A stretch of 64,000 nt of DNA from Ktedonobacter robiniae (GTDB taxonomy: Bacteria; Chloroflexota; Ktedonobacteria; Ktedonobacterales; Ktedonobacteraceae): positions 2,356,001 through 2,420,000 of the forward strand of contig NZ_BNJG01000001.1 of the NCBI RefSeq assembly GCF_016587375.1, in the 5' to 3' direction. Positions 26,641 to 33,844 of the stretch are shown piece after piece. A program made the translations under genes and the position numbers. Position 1 is the first letter of the stretch; every line of letters begins with the position of its first letter. A model generated the notes under the pieces. That model worked only from the letters and a program-made list of their open reading frames with translations, searched no databases and was not told where the DNA came from.

Positions 26641-26693
26641 TATAGACCACAAAAAAGAGGCCGATTGCATCGGCCTCTTTTTTGTGGTCTATA
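26641..26693. terminator. Palindromic terminator of lon (25-bp stem, loop TGC)
   Basis: The arms contain AAAAAAGAGG and CCTCTTTTTT, so read either way the stem has a T-run in its 3' arm. The rest of the gap to 26939 shows no gene. Confidence 0.75.
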
Positions 26694-26939
26694 AAAAACA
26701 ACAGCAAATAAGTAAACATAGAAGCGTTTACGTGGTAGAGAGAAATGAAAGCAAGGGAACGATTTGATAAATTTGGCAGGGAGACGTTTAGTTCTGTAGC
26801 GGGCAAACAGTTTGCTCCAAAAAGAATAGTCATTTATGCCTGTAGATGGTATAGTTAGAACAGTCAGGGATGTGCTACTAGAAGTGATGCTACCCCTGAA
26901 TGGATTTATAAAGATACTCAAAGAGAGGATGTGTCGTAC

Positions 26940-27542
26940 ATGAGTTACTACGATCCAAACCAGCAGCAGAACCCTCAATATGGCAGCGGGTATCCTCCTC
27001 AGCAGGGAGGCGATCCATACAGCGGGCAGCAGGGGCAGCCTAACCCCCAGCAGTATGAGCAGCAGCCGAACTACCAGCAGCCGGGTCAGGGCTATCAACA
27101 GCCAGGCCAGCAGGGCTACCAGCAGCCTTATGGTCAGCAGCCTGGATATGGCCAGCCTGGCTATGGTCAGCCCGGTGCTGGTGAGCCCATGTCGATCAAT
27201 ATGCAGCCGAACGTGGCGGCGGGCCTGGCCGTTATCTTTGGCTGGGTAAGTGGTCTGGTCTTCTTCCTCATTGAGAAGCAGAATCGCTTCGTCCGCTTCT
27301 ATGCAATGCAGTCAATCCTGTTCTCTGGTGCGATTACCGTTATCAACATCATTGTTAGCATCGCGAACGCATCTCTGCCAACCGCGCTTGGATTGGTCCT
27401 GAGTTGCGTGAGTGGTATCGTCTGGATTGCCTTCTTCGTAGGCTGGTTGATCACTTTGATCAACGCCTTCCAGGGCAAGTACTTCAAGCTGCCTGTGATT
27501 GGCGATCTCGCCGAGAAGTATGTCAACACTGGCTCATTCTAG
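26940..27542 (+). CDS. DUF4870-type membrane protein with QP/GY-rich N-terminus
   Basis: About 200 residues. The first ~85 are low-complexity Gln/Pro/Gly/Tyr repeats (YQQPGQ, GYGQP), probably a disordered cytosolic tail. The rest holds three membrane helices with AAGLAVIFGWVSGLVFFLIE, then NRFVRFYAMQS, the DUF4870/UPF0132 hallmark. The family is of unknown function. ATG 26940 is chosen over GTG 26931, which is too close to AGAGAGG. Confidence 0.8.
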   Translation: MSYYDPNQQQNPQYGSGYPPQQGGDPYSGQQGQPNPQQYEQQPNYQQPGQGYQQPGQQGYQQPYGQQPGYGQPGYGQPGAGEPMSINMQPNVAAGLAVIFGWVSGLVFFLIEKQNRFVRFYAMQSILFSGAITVINIIVSIANASLPTALGLVLSCVSGIVWIAFFVGWLITLINAFQGKYFKLPVIGDLAEKYVNTGSF

Positions 27543-27548
27543 AAATCC

Positions 27549-27613
27549 ATTCAGAAAAGAGCAAGAGGATGGGGTCGCCAATGGCGACCCCATCCTCTTG
27601 CTCTTTTCTGAAT
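27549..27613. terminator. Long perfect palindrome (31-bp stem, loop AAT)
   Basis: Arms 27549-27579 and 27583-27613. It starts 6 bp after the membrane-protein stop and faces 5S copy 3 on the other strand. Confidence 0.7.
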
Positions 27614-27653
27614 AAACAGAAATAAAAGAAACCGCCCATGTGAGCGGGTGAAA

Positions 27654-27765
27654 CGGCGGTGCCCTATTTTCCCGTGGGGCTGCCCCCAAAGTATCGTTGG
27701 AGCTGAAGAGCTTAACTACCGTGTTCGGGATGGGAACGGGTGTACCCTCTTCGCAATAACCACCG
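27654..27765 (-). rRNA. rrf: 5S ribosomal RNA, copy 3
   Basis: Same 112-nt sequence as the other copies, with helix-I ends CGGTGG/CCGCCG. Minus strand, own promoter. The downstream stem is CACCCG/TGGGCG followed by T-rich TTTCTTTT. Confidence 0.95.
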
Positions 27766-27805
27766 GTTCGCCTGCGCATACAAGCGGTTCCGATTGACAT
27801 GATGC

Positions 27806-27834
27806 ATAATACCATCCTCTTGGCGATTTGTCAA
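27806..27834 (-). promoter_or_regulatory. Promoter of 5S rRNA copy 3
   Basis: Minus strand: TTGACA (27829-27834), 17-bp spacer, TATTAT (27806-27811). Confidence 0.85.
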
Positions 27835-27861
27835 CGCTTTTTTGATGAGTTTTCAAAAAGT

Positions 27862-27929
27862 GGGTAAATTGATGTAAAAATGAAGGGCGGTGCGTCGGCA
27901 CCGCCCTTCATTTTTACATCAATTTACCC
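27862..27929. terminator. Long perfect palindrome (32-bp stem, 4-nt loop) at the purE stop
   Basis: Arms 27862-27893 and 27898-27929. The purE stop codon (27924-27926 on the minus strand) lies inside one arm. Confidence 0.75.
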
Positions 27930-28532
27930 TTTTATTTTCTCTTCGAGGGTTTCGTTTTGGCGGCGGACTTTGCCTTTGCGTTTCTCGGCGTAGGCCTGGA
28001 GGCGTTCGCGAATGGCGGGGTCACCGATGGCTACTTCTTTGGCGGCGTGGATGCCAGCGTTGACCGCGCCAGCATCGCCGATGGCCATGACGGCGACGGG
28101 AGCGCCCTCTGGCATCTGGACCATGGAGAGCAGGGCGTCTATGCCTTTGAGTGCCCCTAGGTCGCGTGGGACGCCAATGACTGGCAGGTCGGCGCGCAGG
28201 TCGGCGATGTTGCCTGGCAGGTGGGCCGCGCCGCCCGCGCAGGCGATGACGACCTGGATGGAGGCTGGGAGATTCTCAATATGCTGCACGGCGGCGCGCA
28301 GGTCACGGTGGACAGAGTTGATCTGTACCAGGCAGGGGATGCCAAACTCGTAGCGCAGGATATCGACGGCCTTCATCATCAAGGGCAGGTCGGAGTCGCT
28401 ACCCATGGTGACGAGGACTTTTGGCTCGCCCCGGGCGGAGTCTCCCACACCCTCGGTTGAGACCAGTACACCGTGCTCGTGGCCCAGATTCAGTGCTGCG
28501 CGCACGTTCTCGCCAGGTTGCTCTTGTTGCAT
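27924..28532 (-). CDS. purE: 5-(carboxyamino)imidazole ribonucleotide mutase PurE
   Basis: 202 residues; ~37 extra residues precede the catalytic core. Core motifs: TMGSDSDLPLM (substrate loop), NSVHRD (the SAHR position), GGAAHLPG and VIGVPRDLG. Converts N5-CAIR to CAIR in purine synthesis, next to purK, which makes N5-CAIR; this fits the bacterial two-step pathway. Starts 32 bp after the purK stop, so the two form one operon. Confidence 0.93.
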   Translation of the reverse strand: MQQEQPGENVRAALNLGHEHGVLVSTEGVGDSARGEPKVLVTMGSDSDLPLMMKAVDILRYEFGIPCLVQINSVHRDLRAAVQHIENLPASIQVVIACAGGAAHLPGNIADLRADLPVIGVPRDLGALKGIDALLSMVQMPEGAPVAVMAIGDAGAVNAGIHAAKEVAIGDPAIRERLQAYAEKRKGKVRRQNETLEEKIKG

Positions 28533-28564
28533 ATGTGGTTTCTCGCTTTTCTCAGATTATGTTT

Positions 28565-29728
28565 TTAGATAGTGAGGGCAGCTCTGACTTTGAGGGCTAG
28601 CTGGTAGACCTCGTCGAGGTTGTCGCCAACGACTGTTATATGCCCCATTTTGCGGTCAATACGAGTCTCGCGCTTGCCGTAGAGATGGACGAAGACGTGC
28701 TGGGGATCAAACTCCTGGCTCCAGTGAACTTCTGCTGGCCCATTGCGCTCGCCCAGGATGTTGATCATGACTGACGCGGGATAGCGCATGGTGGTTGTGC
28801 CGAGCGAGAGGTTGGTGATGGCGCGCAGGTGCTGCTCAAACTGGGAGGTGAGGCAGGCCTCGATGGTATAGTGCCCTGAGTTATGAGGGCGGGGTGCGAT
28901 CTCGTTTAGCCAGAGCTTGCCGGCCTTGTCCAGGAAGAGCTCGACGCCGAAGATACCAATGCCGTGCAGCTGGTCAATGGCCTGGTGCGCGATGGCCTCG
29001 GCCTCCTTGAGCAGGGTGGCATCAATGGAAGCGGGCGCCAGGACAGCCTGGCAGATATCGCGTTCATGGATCATCTCAACGACCGGATGCGCGGCGATCT
29101 CTCCGCGTGCATTGCGCGAGATCATCAGGCCCAGTTCTTTCTCCAGATCAATGCGTTGCTCAATATAGAGTTCGCGTCCCGCCAGGTGAGCCAGGGCGCT
29201 ATCAATATCCTCTGCGCTATTGATGCGCGCGTTGCCGCGTCCATCATAGGCATCTTTCTTCGCCTTGAGCACCAGGGGATAGCCCCATGTCTGGGCCAGC
29301 TCCTCAATATCGCTTCGCGAGGCTACGGAGCGGAAAGGGGCAACAGGGATACCGTGCGCGGCCAGGAACTCCTTCTGGCGGAATTTATCCTGAATTACGG
29401 CCAGAATCTGGGGTGAGGGATGAATGGTATGCCCCTCGTTCTGGAGTTGTTCAAGGGCCTCAGTGTTGATATGCTCGATTTCGTAGGTGAGGATATCACT
29501 GCGCTCGGCCAGCTTGCGTAGCGCCTGGGGATCTTTCAATCCTCCCTTGATCTGCTCGGCTACTACCGCTGCTGGTGCGTTGGGTGTAGGATCAAGTACC
29601 GTCAAGGCTTGATAGCCCATGGCCCGTCCAGCTTCACTGATCATCAGCCCGAGTTGACCACCACCGATAATACCAATATGTGTAGAGGCAACGATCTCGG
29701 CCTCTGTAGGATTCAATTGTACGTTCAC
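28565..29728 (-). CDS. purK: N5-carboxyaminoimidazole ribonucleotide synthase PurK
   Basis: 387 residues, ATP-grasp fold. The N-terminal GIIGGGQLGLM loop, VLKAKKDAYDGRGN in the ATP-grasp core, and LWLNEIAPRPHNSGHYTIEA close to the active site are PurK hallmarks. It makes N5-CAIR from AIR, ATP and bicarbonate. GTG 29728 is preferred over ATG 29758 because AAAGGAG lies 10 nt before it and inside the longer form. First gene of purK-purE. A small hairpin (GGCTTCGCC/GGCGAAGCC) lies just upstream. Confidence 0.92.
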   Translation of the reverse strand: MNVQLNPTEAEIVASTHIGIIGGGQLGLMISEAGRAMGYQALTVLDPTPNAPAAVVAEQIKGGLKDPQALRKLAERSDILTYEIEHINTEALEQLQNEGHTIHPSPQILAVIQDKFRQKEFLAAHGIPVAPFRSVASRSDIEELAQTWGYPLVLKAKKDAYDGRGNARINSAEDIDSALAHLAGRELYIEQRIDLEKELGLMISRNARGEIAAHPVVEMIHERDICQAVLAPASIDATLLKEAEAIAHQAIDQLHGIGIFGVELFLDKAGKLWLNEIAPRPHNSGHYTIEACLTSQFEQHLRAITNLSLGTTTMRYPASVMINILGERNGPAEVHWSQEFDPQHVFVHLYGKRETRIDRKMGHITVVGDNLDEVYQLALKVRAALTI

Positions 29729-29957
29729 TCGCCAGAATCTCCTTTGGCTTCGCCTCATATGGACGCGGCGAAGCCAGTCTTTTGCTGCTTAGCTTGTGCT
29801 ACACTCTCCATCACACCTTGCCAGGTATATTCTAAGAGGATATGTTCATTCTAAGCAACCATAGGATAACATGTCAAATAGAGTATGTGTGAGGTAGATG
29901 TGATAGAATGCACAGCGTTAGTTGTATATTCCAAGAAAAGAAGAGGACTTGTTGAGG

Positions 29958-30470
29958 ATGTCGCGTATTCCTCCTGATAATAAAATAGCCATCTCCATGG
30001 AGAATACTCCTGGTGGCGCGACGATGGAGTCACTCTTTCGCGTCATGGCACATCGGCCAGAGCTTATGCAGCCAGCGCTGCAACTGGTCGAAGCCGCGAT
30101 GCGCAGTGGCACCGTAGAGCCGCAGCTAAAAGAGCTGGTGGCGATTCGCGTCTCCCAGGTCAATCACTGTTCATATTGAATGGCTGCTCATACTGCCTTG
30201 GCAAGGCAGCTGGGTGTGAAGGAAGAGTTGCTCGATGCGCTCTACCATATTGATCGCCATCGCCACCTCTTTACGGGGCGCGAGCTGGTTGCGCTACACT
30301 ATGCGGAGGTCGTGACGACGAGCGCGCGCGATGTAAGCGAAGAGTTATGGGACGAGCTGCAAGAGTACTTTGACGATGGAGAGATTGTTGAGATTACGAC
30401 CGTTGTCGGCCTCTTCAACTTTTTTAATCGTTTCGCGGATGCATTGAAGATTAACCCACCACCAACATAA
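29958..30470 (+). CDS. AhpD/carboxymuconolactone decarboxylase-like selenoprotein candidate (CxxU)
   Basis: The frame runs 29958-30470 with a single in-frame TGA at 30177-30179 (codon 74). Reading through it gives a 170-residue AhpD-like protein. The motif VSQVNHCSY-TGA-MAAH matches the family consensus N-x-C-x-Y-C-x-x-x-H, so TGA falls exactly on the second, peroxidatic-site Cys of CxxC. The coding pattern and family similarity continue on both sides (KELVAIR before; ALARQLGVKEELLDAL after). A hairpin starts 13 nt after the TGA. Interpreted as Cys71-x-x-Sec74, a thiol oxidoreductase or peroxidase. ATG 29958 follows AGAGGA. Alternatives: a nonsense mutation or a sequencing error; ATG 30180 directly after the TGA could allow reinitiation. 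Confidence 0.7.
30187..30214 (+). promoter_or_regulatory. SECIS-like hairpin after the in-frame UGA
   Basis: Upper stem CTGCCTT (30193-30199) / AAGGCAG (30203-30209), 7 perfect pairs closing a GGC loop. Lower stem CTCA/TGGG across a small internal loop. The apical loop lies ~20 nt after the UGA and begins with G, as bacterial SECIS elements require. Chance formation inside coding DNA is possible. Confidence 0.6.
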
Positions 30471-30484
30471 GGAAAATAAGAGTT

Positions 30485-30730
30485 ATGGCGAATACAGAAG
30501 AGAAATACCAGGCGCTTTTGAAAGATCTGCAAGAGCTGGCGGTCTATTTGCATGGACGCGGCGATAAAACGCTGGCGCTCTCACAACAGTTTTCGGCCAA
30601 TGCACAGAAAGATCCAGGCAATCGCGACTTTGACCTTAACCAGTCGCGTATGCTGGATTATCAGCACCATATCTGGCACGAAATCGGCAACAAAGTTGAC
30701 CAGTTGCTCAAACTCTACGAACGTCAGTAA
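30485..30730 (+). CDS. Hypothetical protein, 81 aa
   Basis: Not recognised. Mostly helical, charged and soluble (YQALLKDLQELAVYLHGRGD). Starts 14 bp after the selenoprotein candidate behind AAGGAAAATAAG, so it is likely co-transcribed with it. A palindrome ends the unit. No cysteines, no membrane helix. Confidence 0.6.
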   Translation: MANTEEKYQALLKDLQELAVYLHGRGDKTLALSQQFSANAQKDPGNRDFDLNQSRMLDYQHHIWHEIGNKVDQLLKLYERQ

Positions 30731-30784
30731 GTAGCCGCGTACGCCAGTAGCGGGTTCGCCCGCTACTGGCGTACGCGGCTACTT
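30729..30784. terminator. Long perfect palindrome (26-bp stem, loop TTCG)
   Basis: Arms 30729-30754 and 30759-30784 around a UUCG-type loop. It overlaps the stop of the 81-aa gene and precedes the end of the convergent YtxH-like gene. Confidence 0.75.
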
Positions 30785-30799
30785 GTTGTTTGGCAAATG

Positions 30800-31051
30800 T
30801 TACAGGTTACCGGAGCGGGCCTGGGTGTAGCGGTCGGTCAGATCGTCTTTGGTGCGGCTGTAGAGCTGACGACCCTGGGTGAGAGCTTCCTGTGCGCGTG
30901 CGCGAATTTCCTCGCTAAAGTTCCCCGAGCGGAGCAAGACGCCTTGCTCGTTGAGCTGCGCGCGTGTCGCCTCGCCAGATTGTGGTGCGATGAGGAGACC
31001 AATACCAACACCGATTCCGAGTCCAAGCAAGAGTCCTAAGATAAACTTCAT
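30800..31051 (-). CDS. YtxH-like small membrane protein
   Basis: 83 residues: one N-terminal glycine-zipper-rich helix (FILGLLLGLGIGVGIGLLIA) followed by APQSGEATRAQL, the usual YtxH transition, and a hydrophilic helical tail. Stress-linked family of unknown mechanism. ATG 31051 follows GGAAAGAGGCG; longer in-frame starts up to 31210 lack this site. Confidence 0.75.
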   Translation of the reverse strand: MKFILGLLLGLGIGVGIGLLIAPQSGEATRAQLNEQGVLLRSGNFSEEIRARAQEALTQGRQLYSRTKDDLTDRYTQARSGNL

Positions 31052-31476
31052 CGCCTCTTTCCTTTCTTCCCTGCGATTGGCATATGCCAGCAAGTGATGC
31101 GTCTTCCAACGCCTGAATAGAGAAAATTCTGAGTTATATAAAAGCCTGTTTGATGACGATATAGGTTTGTGAGTATGAGCGGAATGCTTACTCGCGCCTA
31201 TAGTATACATAGTATATGCGTTGCATGAATGGATTGAGACGCATATACTACCCAGAATACCTATTGAGTCTCGCGGATATGGATAGTATCATAGCCAGGC
31301 TGCTACACCAATCCTGGCTACAGTAAAACATGGCTTGGAAGCATGTAAAGGGGACCTGGCAGTGACCGAACCCACAAGCAGCAGCGCACTACTCAGGTGC
31401 ATGTCGCTCGCCTGCCTCACCTCTATAGAAAGGTGTTAGATCTGGTCAAGGTGTCAGACCTGATCGATATGAATGG
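31052..31476. other. Intergenic region, no gene recognised
   Basis: Contains a 7-bp AGCCAGG/CCTGGCT inverted repeat (near 31294-31320) and AT-rich DNA. No ORF with a ribosome site and no known RNA family was recognised. Confidence 0.3.
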
Positions 31477-31878
31477 TTAGTGCCCCTGACCAGCTTTTTC
31501 GAGCAGCTCTTCTACTTTGTCGAGCAGGACCTGTAGCTCAAAGGGTTTGCGCAACAGGTAGACGCCGTTGTAGAGTTGAGTGTCACTCTCGATGAGCCGG
31601 GAGACCTCATCGGCCTCTAGTACGGCTGCTGTATATACGATAATGGGAATATCGCCAGTGACTGAGTCACTTTTGAGCTGCTTGAGAATATCCTGTCCGG
31701 AGATATCGCCCAATTTGAGATCAAGGATGAGAAGATCGGGCAACTGGCTTTTGACGCGTGCGACTGCGTCTCGGCCTTCTTGCAGGATCGAGACCTGGTA
31801 CTGCTCGTCCTCCAGGACGCGTCGCATCAGGTGTAGCAGCTCATTTCTGTCATCAACAACTAATATCCGTTTCGTCAC
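31477..31878 (-). CDS. Single-domain response regulator (CheY-like)
   Basis: 133 residues, only a receiver domain. Acidic pair VVDDR, phosphoacceptor Asp in LLILDLKLGD, Thr in IIVYTAA, Lys in LLRKPFEL; all key positions are present. Without an output domain it must act by protein contact. Start GTG 31878 follows GAAGAGAT. No kinase is adjacent. Confidence 0.85.
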   Translation of the reverse strand: MTKRILVVDDRNELLHLMRRVLEDEQYQVSILQEGRDAVARVKSQLPDLLILDLKLGDISGQDILKQLKSDSVTGDIPIIVYTAAVLEADEVSRLIESDTQLYNGVYLLRKPFELQVLLDKVEELLEKAGQGH

Positions 31879-32352
31879 ATCTCTTCAGTGCCATACACGA
31901 GCTAGGCCCGCTCAAGACACCGCCTCCTGCTAGCGCGAACGCACCCCTAATCCACTTCGTGTGTCTGTGAGGCACGGTTTTGCGTCTTATTGTTGTGCTA
32001 TAGCATTCTGCTTGTATTGTAGTGTACCATGTTTCTCTTATCTCAACAAGGCCGCAAGGCTGACCACTAGAGACTTCCAACCCTTGCCTTGGCTCGCTAC
32101 GCGAGCGCTCAGGCTCTCCTATTACATATCATACGTCAGAACCATGTCAGATAGAAACTGGTTAGGCTCAGCTGAATGGGTAATATCGTTACTTAACCAT
32201 AAAGAAGATGGTTAGTAATTGTTGTAATAGGGAAAAAATTTTACGCCTACATAGGTGAGATGTACCTTGTTGTATGTACGTTTGTTTGTGCGTTGAGATG
32301 CAGAATGAAGTTGTATTAGGGAGTGCGAACCGCGAAAAATAAAAAAAAAGAA
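31879..32352. other. Intergenic region with a dispersed repeat, no gene recognised
   Basis: Holds the repeat at 32081-32114 and otherwise AT-rich DNA up to the tRNA-Lys gene. Confidence 0.3.
32081..32114. repeat. Variant of the dispersed CCTCGGCTCGTTACGC element
   Basis: CCCTTGCCTTGGCTCGCTAC then GCGAGCGCTCAGGC; related to 2531 and 48277. Confidence 0.45.
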
Positions 32353-32424
32353 TGAGCGTGGTGGGGATCGAACCCACGGCAACCCGATTAAAAGTCGGAT
32401 ACTCTACCACTGAGTTACACGCTC
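32353..32424 (-). tRNA. tRNA-Lys (anticodon UUU)
   Basis: On the minus strand: acceptor GAGCGTG/CACGCTC, anticodon loop CTTTTAA, T loop TTCGATC, discriminator A, CCA not encoded. Confidence 0.95.
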
Positions 32425-32441
32425 ATTTCGAAGACAAGGCT

Positions 32442-32470
32442 ATTGTAGCGTATTTTTCTCAATCTGGCAA
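32442..32470 (-). promoter_or_regulatory. Promoter of tRNA-Lys
   Basis: Minus strand: TTGCCA (32465-32470), 17-bp spacer, TACAAT (32442-32447), 18 bp before the tRNA. Confidence 0.65.
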
Positions 32471-32716
32471 GGGGTCTTTGTGCTCAAAACCACGATTTTT
32501 TAGCAGACTTGCACCGAATTGATAAAGATCGAAGTGGCATGCTAATCGGAGGAGAAATATTCTCTGGGATCATACTCGCTTTAAGGTTTGCCAACGCCGA
32601 TACAATAGGATAATACTAAATCATCAGGGCGTTTATAGAATATATGCTACCTCCATTGCCTATGCTTCGTGCTTATATTGATGCATATAAGTGAAATAAA
32701 AGAAGGAGGTAACTAT

Positions 32717-33256
32717 ATGGAGAGACCTACGATCCCTCAAGGCGAGACGCCACAGAATCAGGGGCAACAACAGCAACAGGGAGAGACAAAGACGCTGGCC
32801 AGCATCGCCGTGCTGATACACAAGGGCGACAGTATTCTATTGAATAAGCGGGTCAATGTTCATGGAGCCGGAACCTGGGCGCCGATAGTGGGACATCCTG
32901 AGTTTGGCGAAGCATTTGAGGATTGTGCCATACGCGAAACAAAAGAAGAGACCGGCGTGACAATCAACAATGTCAAATTCCGTGTCGTTACCAACGACGT
33001 CTTCGAGAAGGAGCATAAGCACTACGCGACCATCTGGATGGAGGCAAAGTATGTTTCTGGAGAGCCACACGTGGGAGACGCCCATGAAGAATCAGAGGTA
33101 GGCTGGTTCACCTGGAATGCACTGCCAGAGCCACTCTTCCTGCCTTTGCAGCACCTGTTAGAGGGCAAGACCTATCCCTCACAAACAGTCAGCAAGGACC
33201 AGGTTGGCGAGGCCTTGCAGCCCCCGTCCATCCTTCACGACCCCCATGCCCAATAG
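32717..33256 (+). CDS. NUDIX hydrolase
   Basis: 179 residues. A Gln-rich N-terminal tail of ~30 residues precedes the NUDIX fold. The NUDIX box G-x5-E-x7-R-E-x2-E-E-x-G is complete (GHPEFGE, then IRETKEETGV) and binds the metal for cleaving a nucleoside-diphosphate-X bond; the substrate is unknown. ATG 32717 follows a very strong AAGGAGGT. Confidence 0.88.
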   Translation: MERPTIPQGETPQNQGQQQQQGETKTLASIAVLIHKGDSILLNKRVNVHGAGTWAPIVGHPEFGEAFEDCAIRETKEETGVTINNVKFRVVTNDVFEKEHKHYATIWMEAKYVSGEPHVGDAHEESEVGWFTWNALPEPLFLPLQHLLEGKTYPSQTVSKDQVGEALQPPSILHDPHAQ

Positions 33257-33289
33257 ACCTGCATTCCTCGGCTCGTTATCTTCTCTGAG

Positions 33290-33343
33290 AGAGTGAAGTG
33301 GCTATGTGGTGGGCATCCGCCCACCACATAGCCACTTCACTCT
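33290..33343. terminator. Long perfect palindrome (25-bp stem, loop ATCC)
   Basis: Arms 33290-33314 and 33319-33343. Flanked left by CCTCGGCTCGTTA (33266) and right by the GAGCGTCGCAGGCGCGAAA element, the same order as at 2531-2638. Confidence 0.7.
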
Positions 33344-33350
33344 ACTCCTT

Positions 33351-33374
33351 GAGCGTCGCAGGCGCGAAAGCCAA
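33351..33374 (+). repeat. Dispersed GAGCGTCGCAGGCGCGAAA element
   Basis: It begins a block that continues, with few changes, like 638-767 up to and through the 5S gene, indicating that the 5S unit was duplicated together with this element. Confidence 0.6.
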
Positions 33375-33414
33375 TGACTTTTTGATGACCTTTGAAAAGT
33401 CGCAAAAAAAAGCG

Positions 33415-33443
33415 TTGACAAATCGCCAAGAGGATGGTATTAT
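33415..33443 (+). promoter_or_regulatory. Promoter of 5S rRNA copy 4
   Basis: TTGACA (33415-33420), 17-bp spacer, TATTAT (33438-33443). Confidence 0.85.
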
Positions 33444-33483
33444 GCATCATGTCAATCGGAACCGCTTGTATGCGCAGGCGAAC

Positions 33484-33595
33484 CGGTGGTTATTGCGAAG
33501 AGGGTACACCCGTTCCCATCCCGAACACGGTAGTTAAGCTCTTCAGCTCCAACGATACTTTGGGGGCAGCCCCACGGGAAAATAGGACACCGCCG
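33484..33595 (+). rRNA. rrf: 5S ribosomal RNA, copy 4
   Basis: Same sequence and boundaries as the other copies. Downstream stem ACCCGC region/TGGGCGG then TTTCTTTTATTT, followed at once by a 34-bp palindrome. Confidence 0.95.
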
Positions 33596-33625
33596 TTTCA
33601 CCCGCTCACATGGGCGGTTTCTTTT

Positions 33626-33696
33626 ATTTCTAGCAGAGAGCATGATGGCCCTGGCAGCCTGCGGCTACCAGGGCCATCATGCTCTCTGCTAGAAAT
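33626..33696. terminator. Long palindrome (34-bp stem with one mismatch, loop TGC)
   Basis: Arms 33626-33659 and 33663-33696. The inner part has CCCTGGCAGCC/GGCTACCAGGG, shared with the palindromes at 563, 9231 and 19948. Confidence 0.7.
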
Positions 33697-33844
33697 TTTT
33701 TTGACAGAACCGGGGGTGAAGCCGGTTATTTTTTGAAAAAACAGTAAAAATATATCTTTACATCTTGACGCTAATACACCTGCAAGCCCTATAATCTGAG
33801 CAATAATTATGCAACCGAGCACTTTATTAACGAGGACGATACGT

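Noticed and set aside
31211-31476. Possible SRP RNA or other structured RNA in the gap
   Set aside because: The conserved GGAAG..GCAG core of SRP RNA is absent; only short inverted repeats are present.
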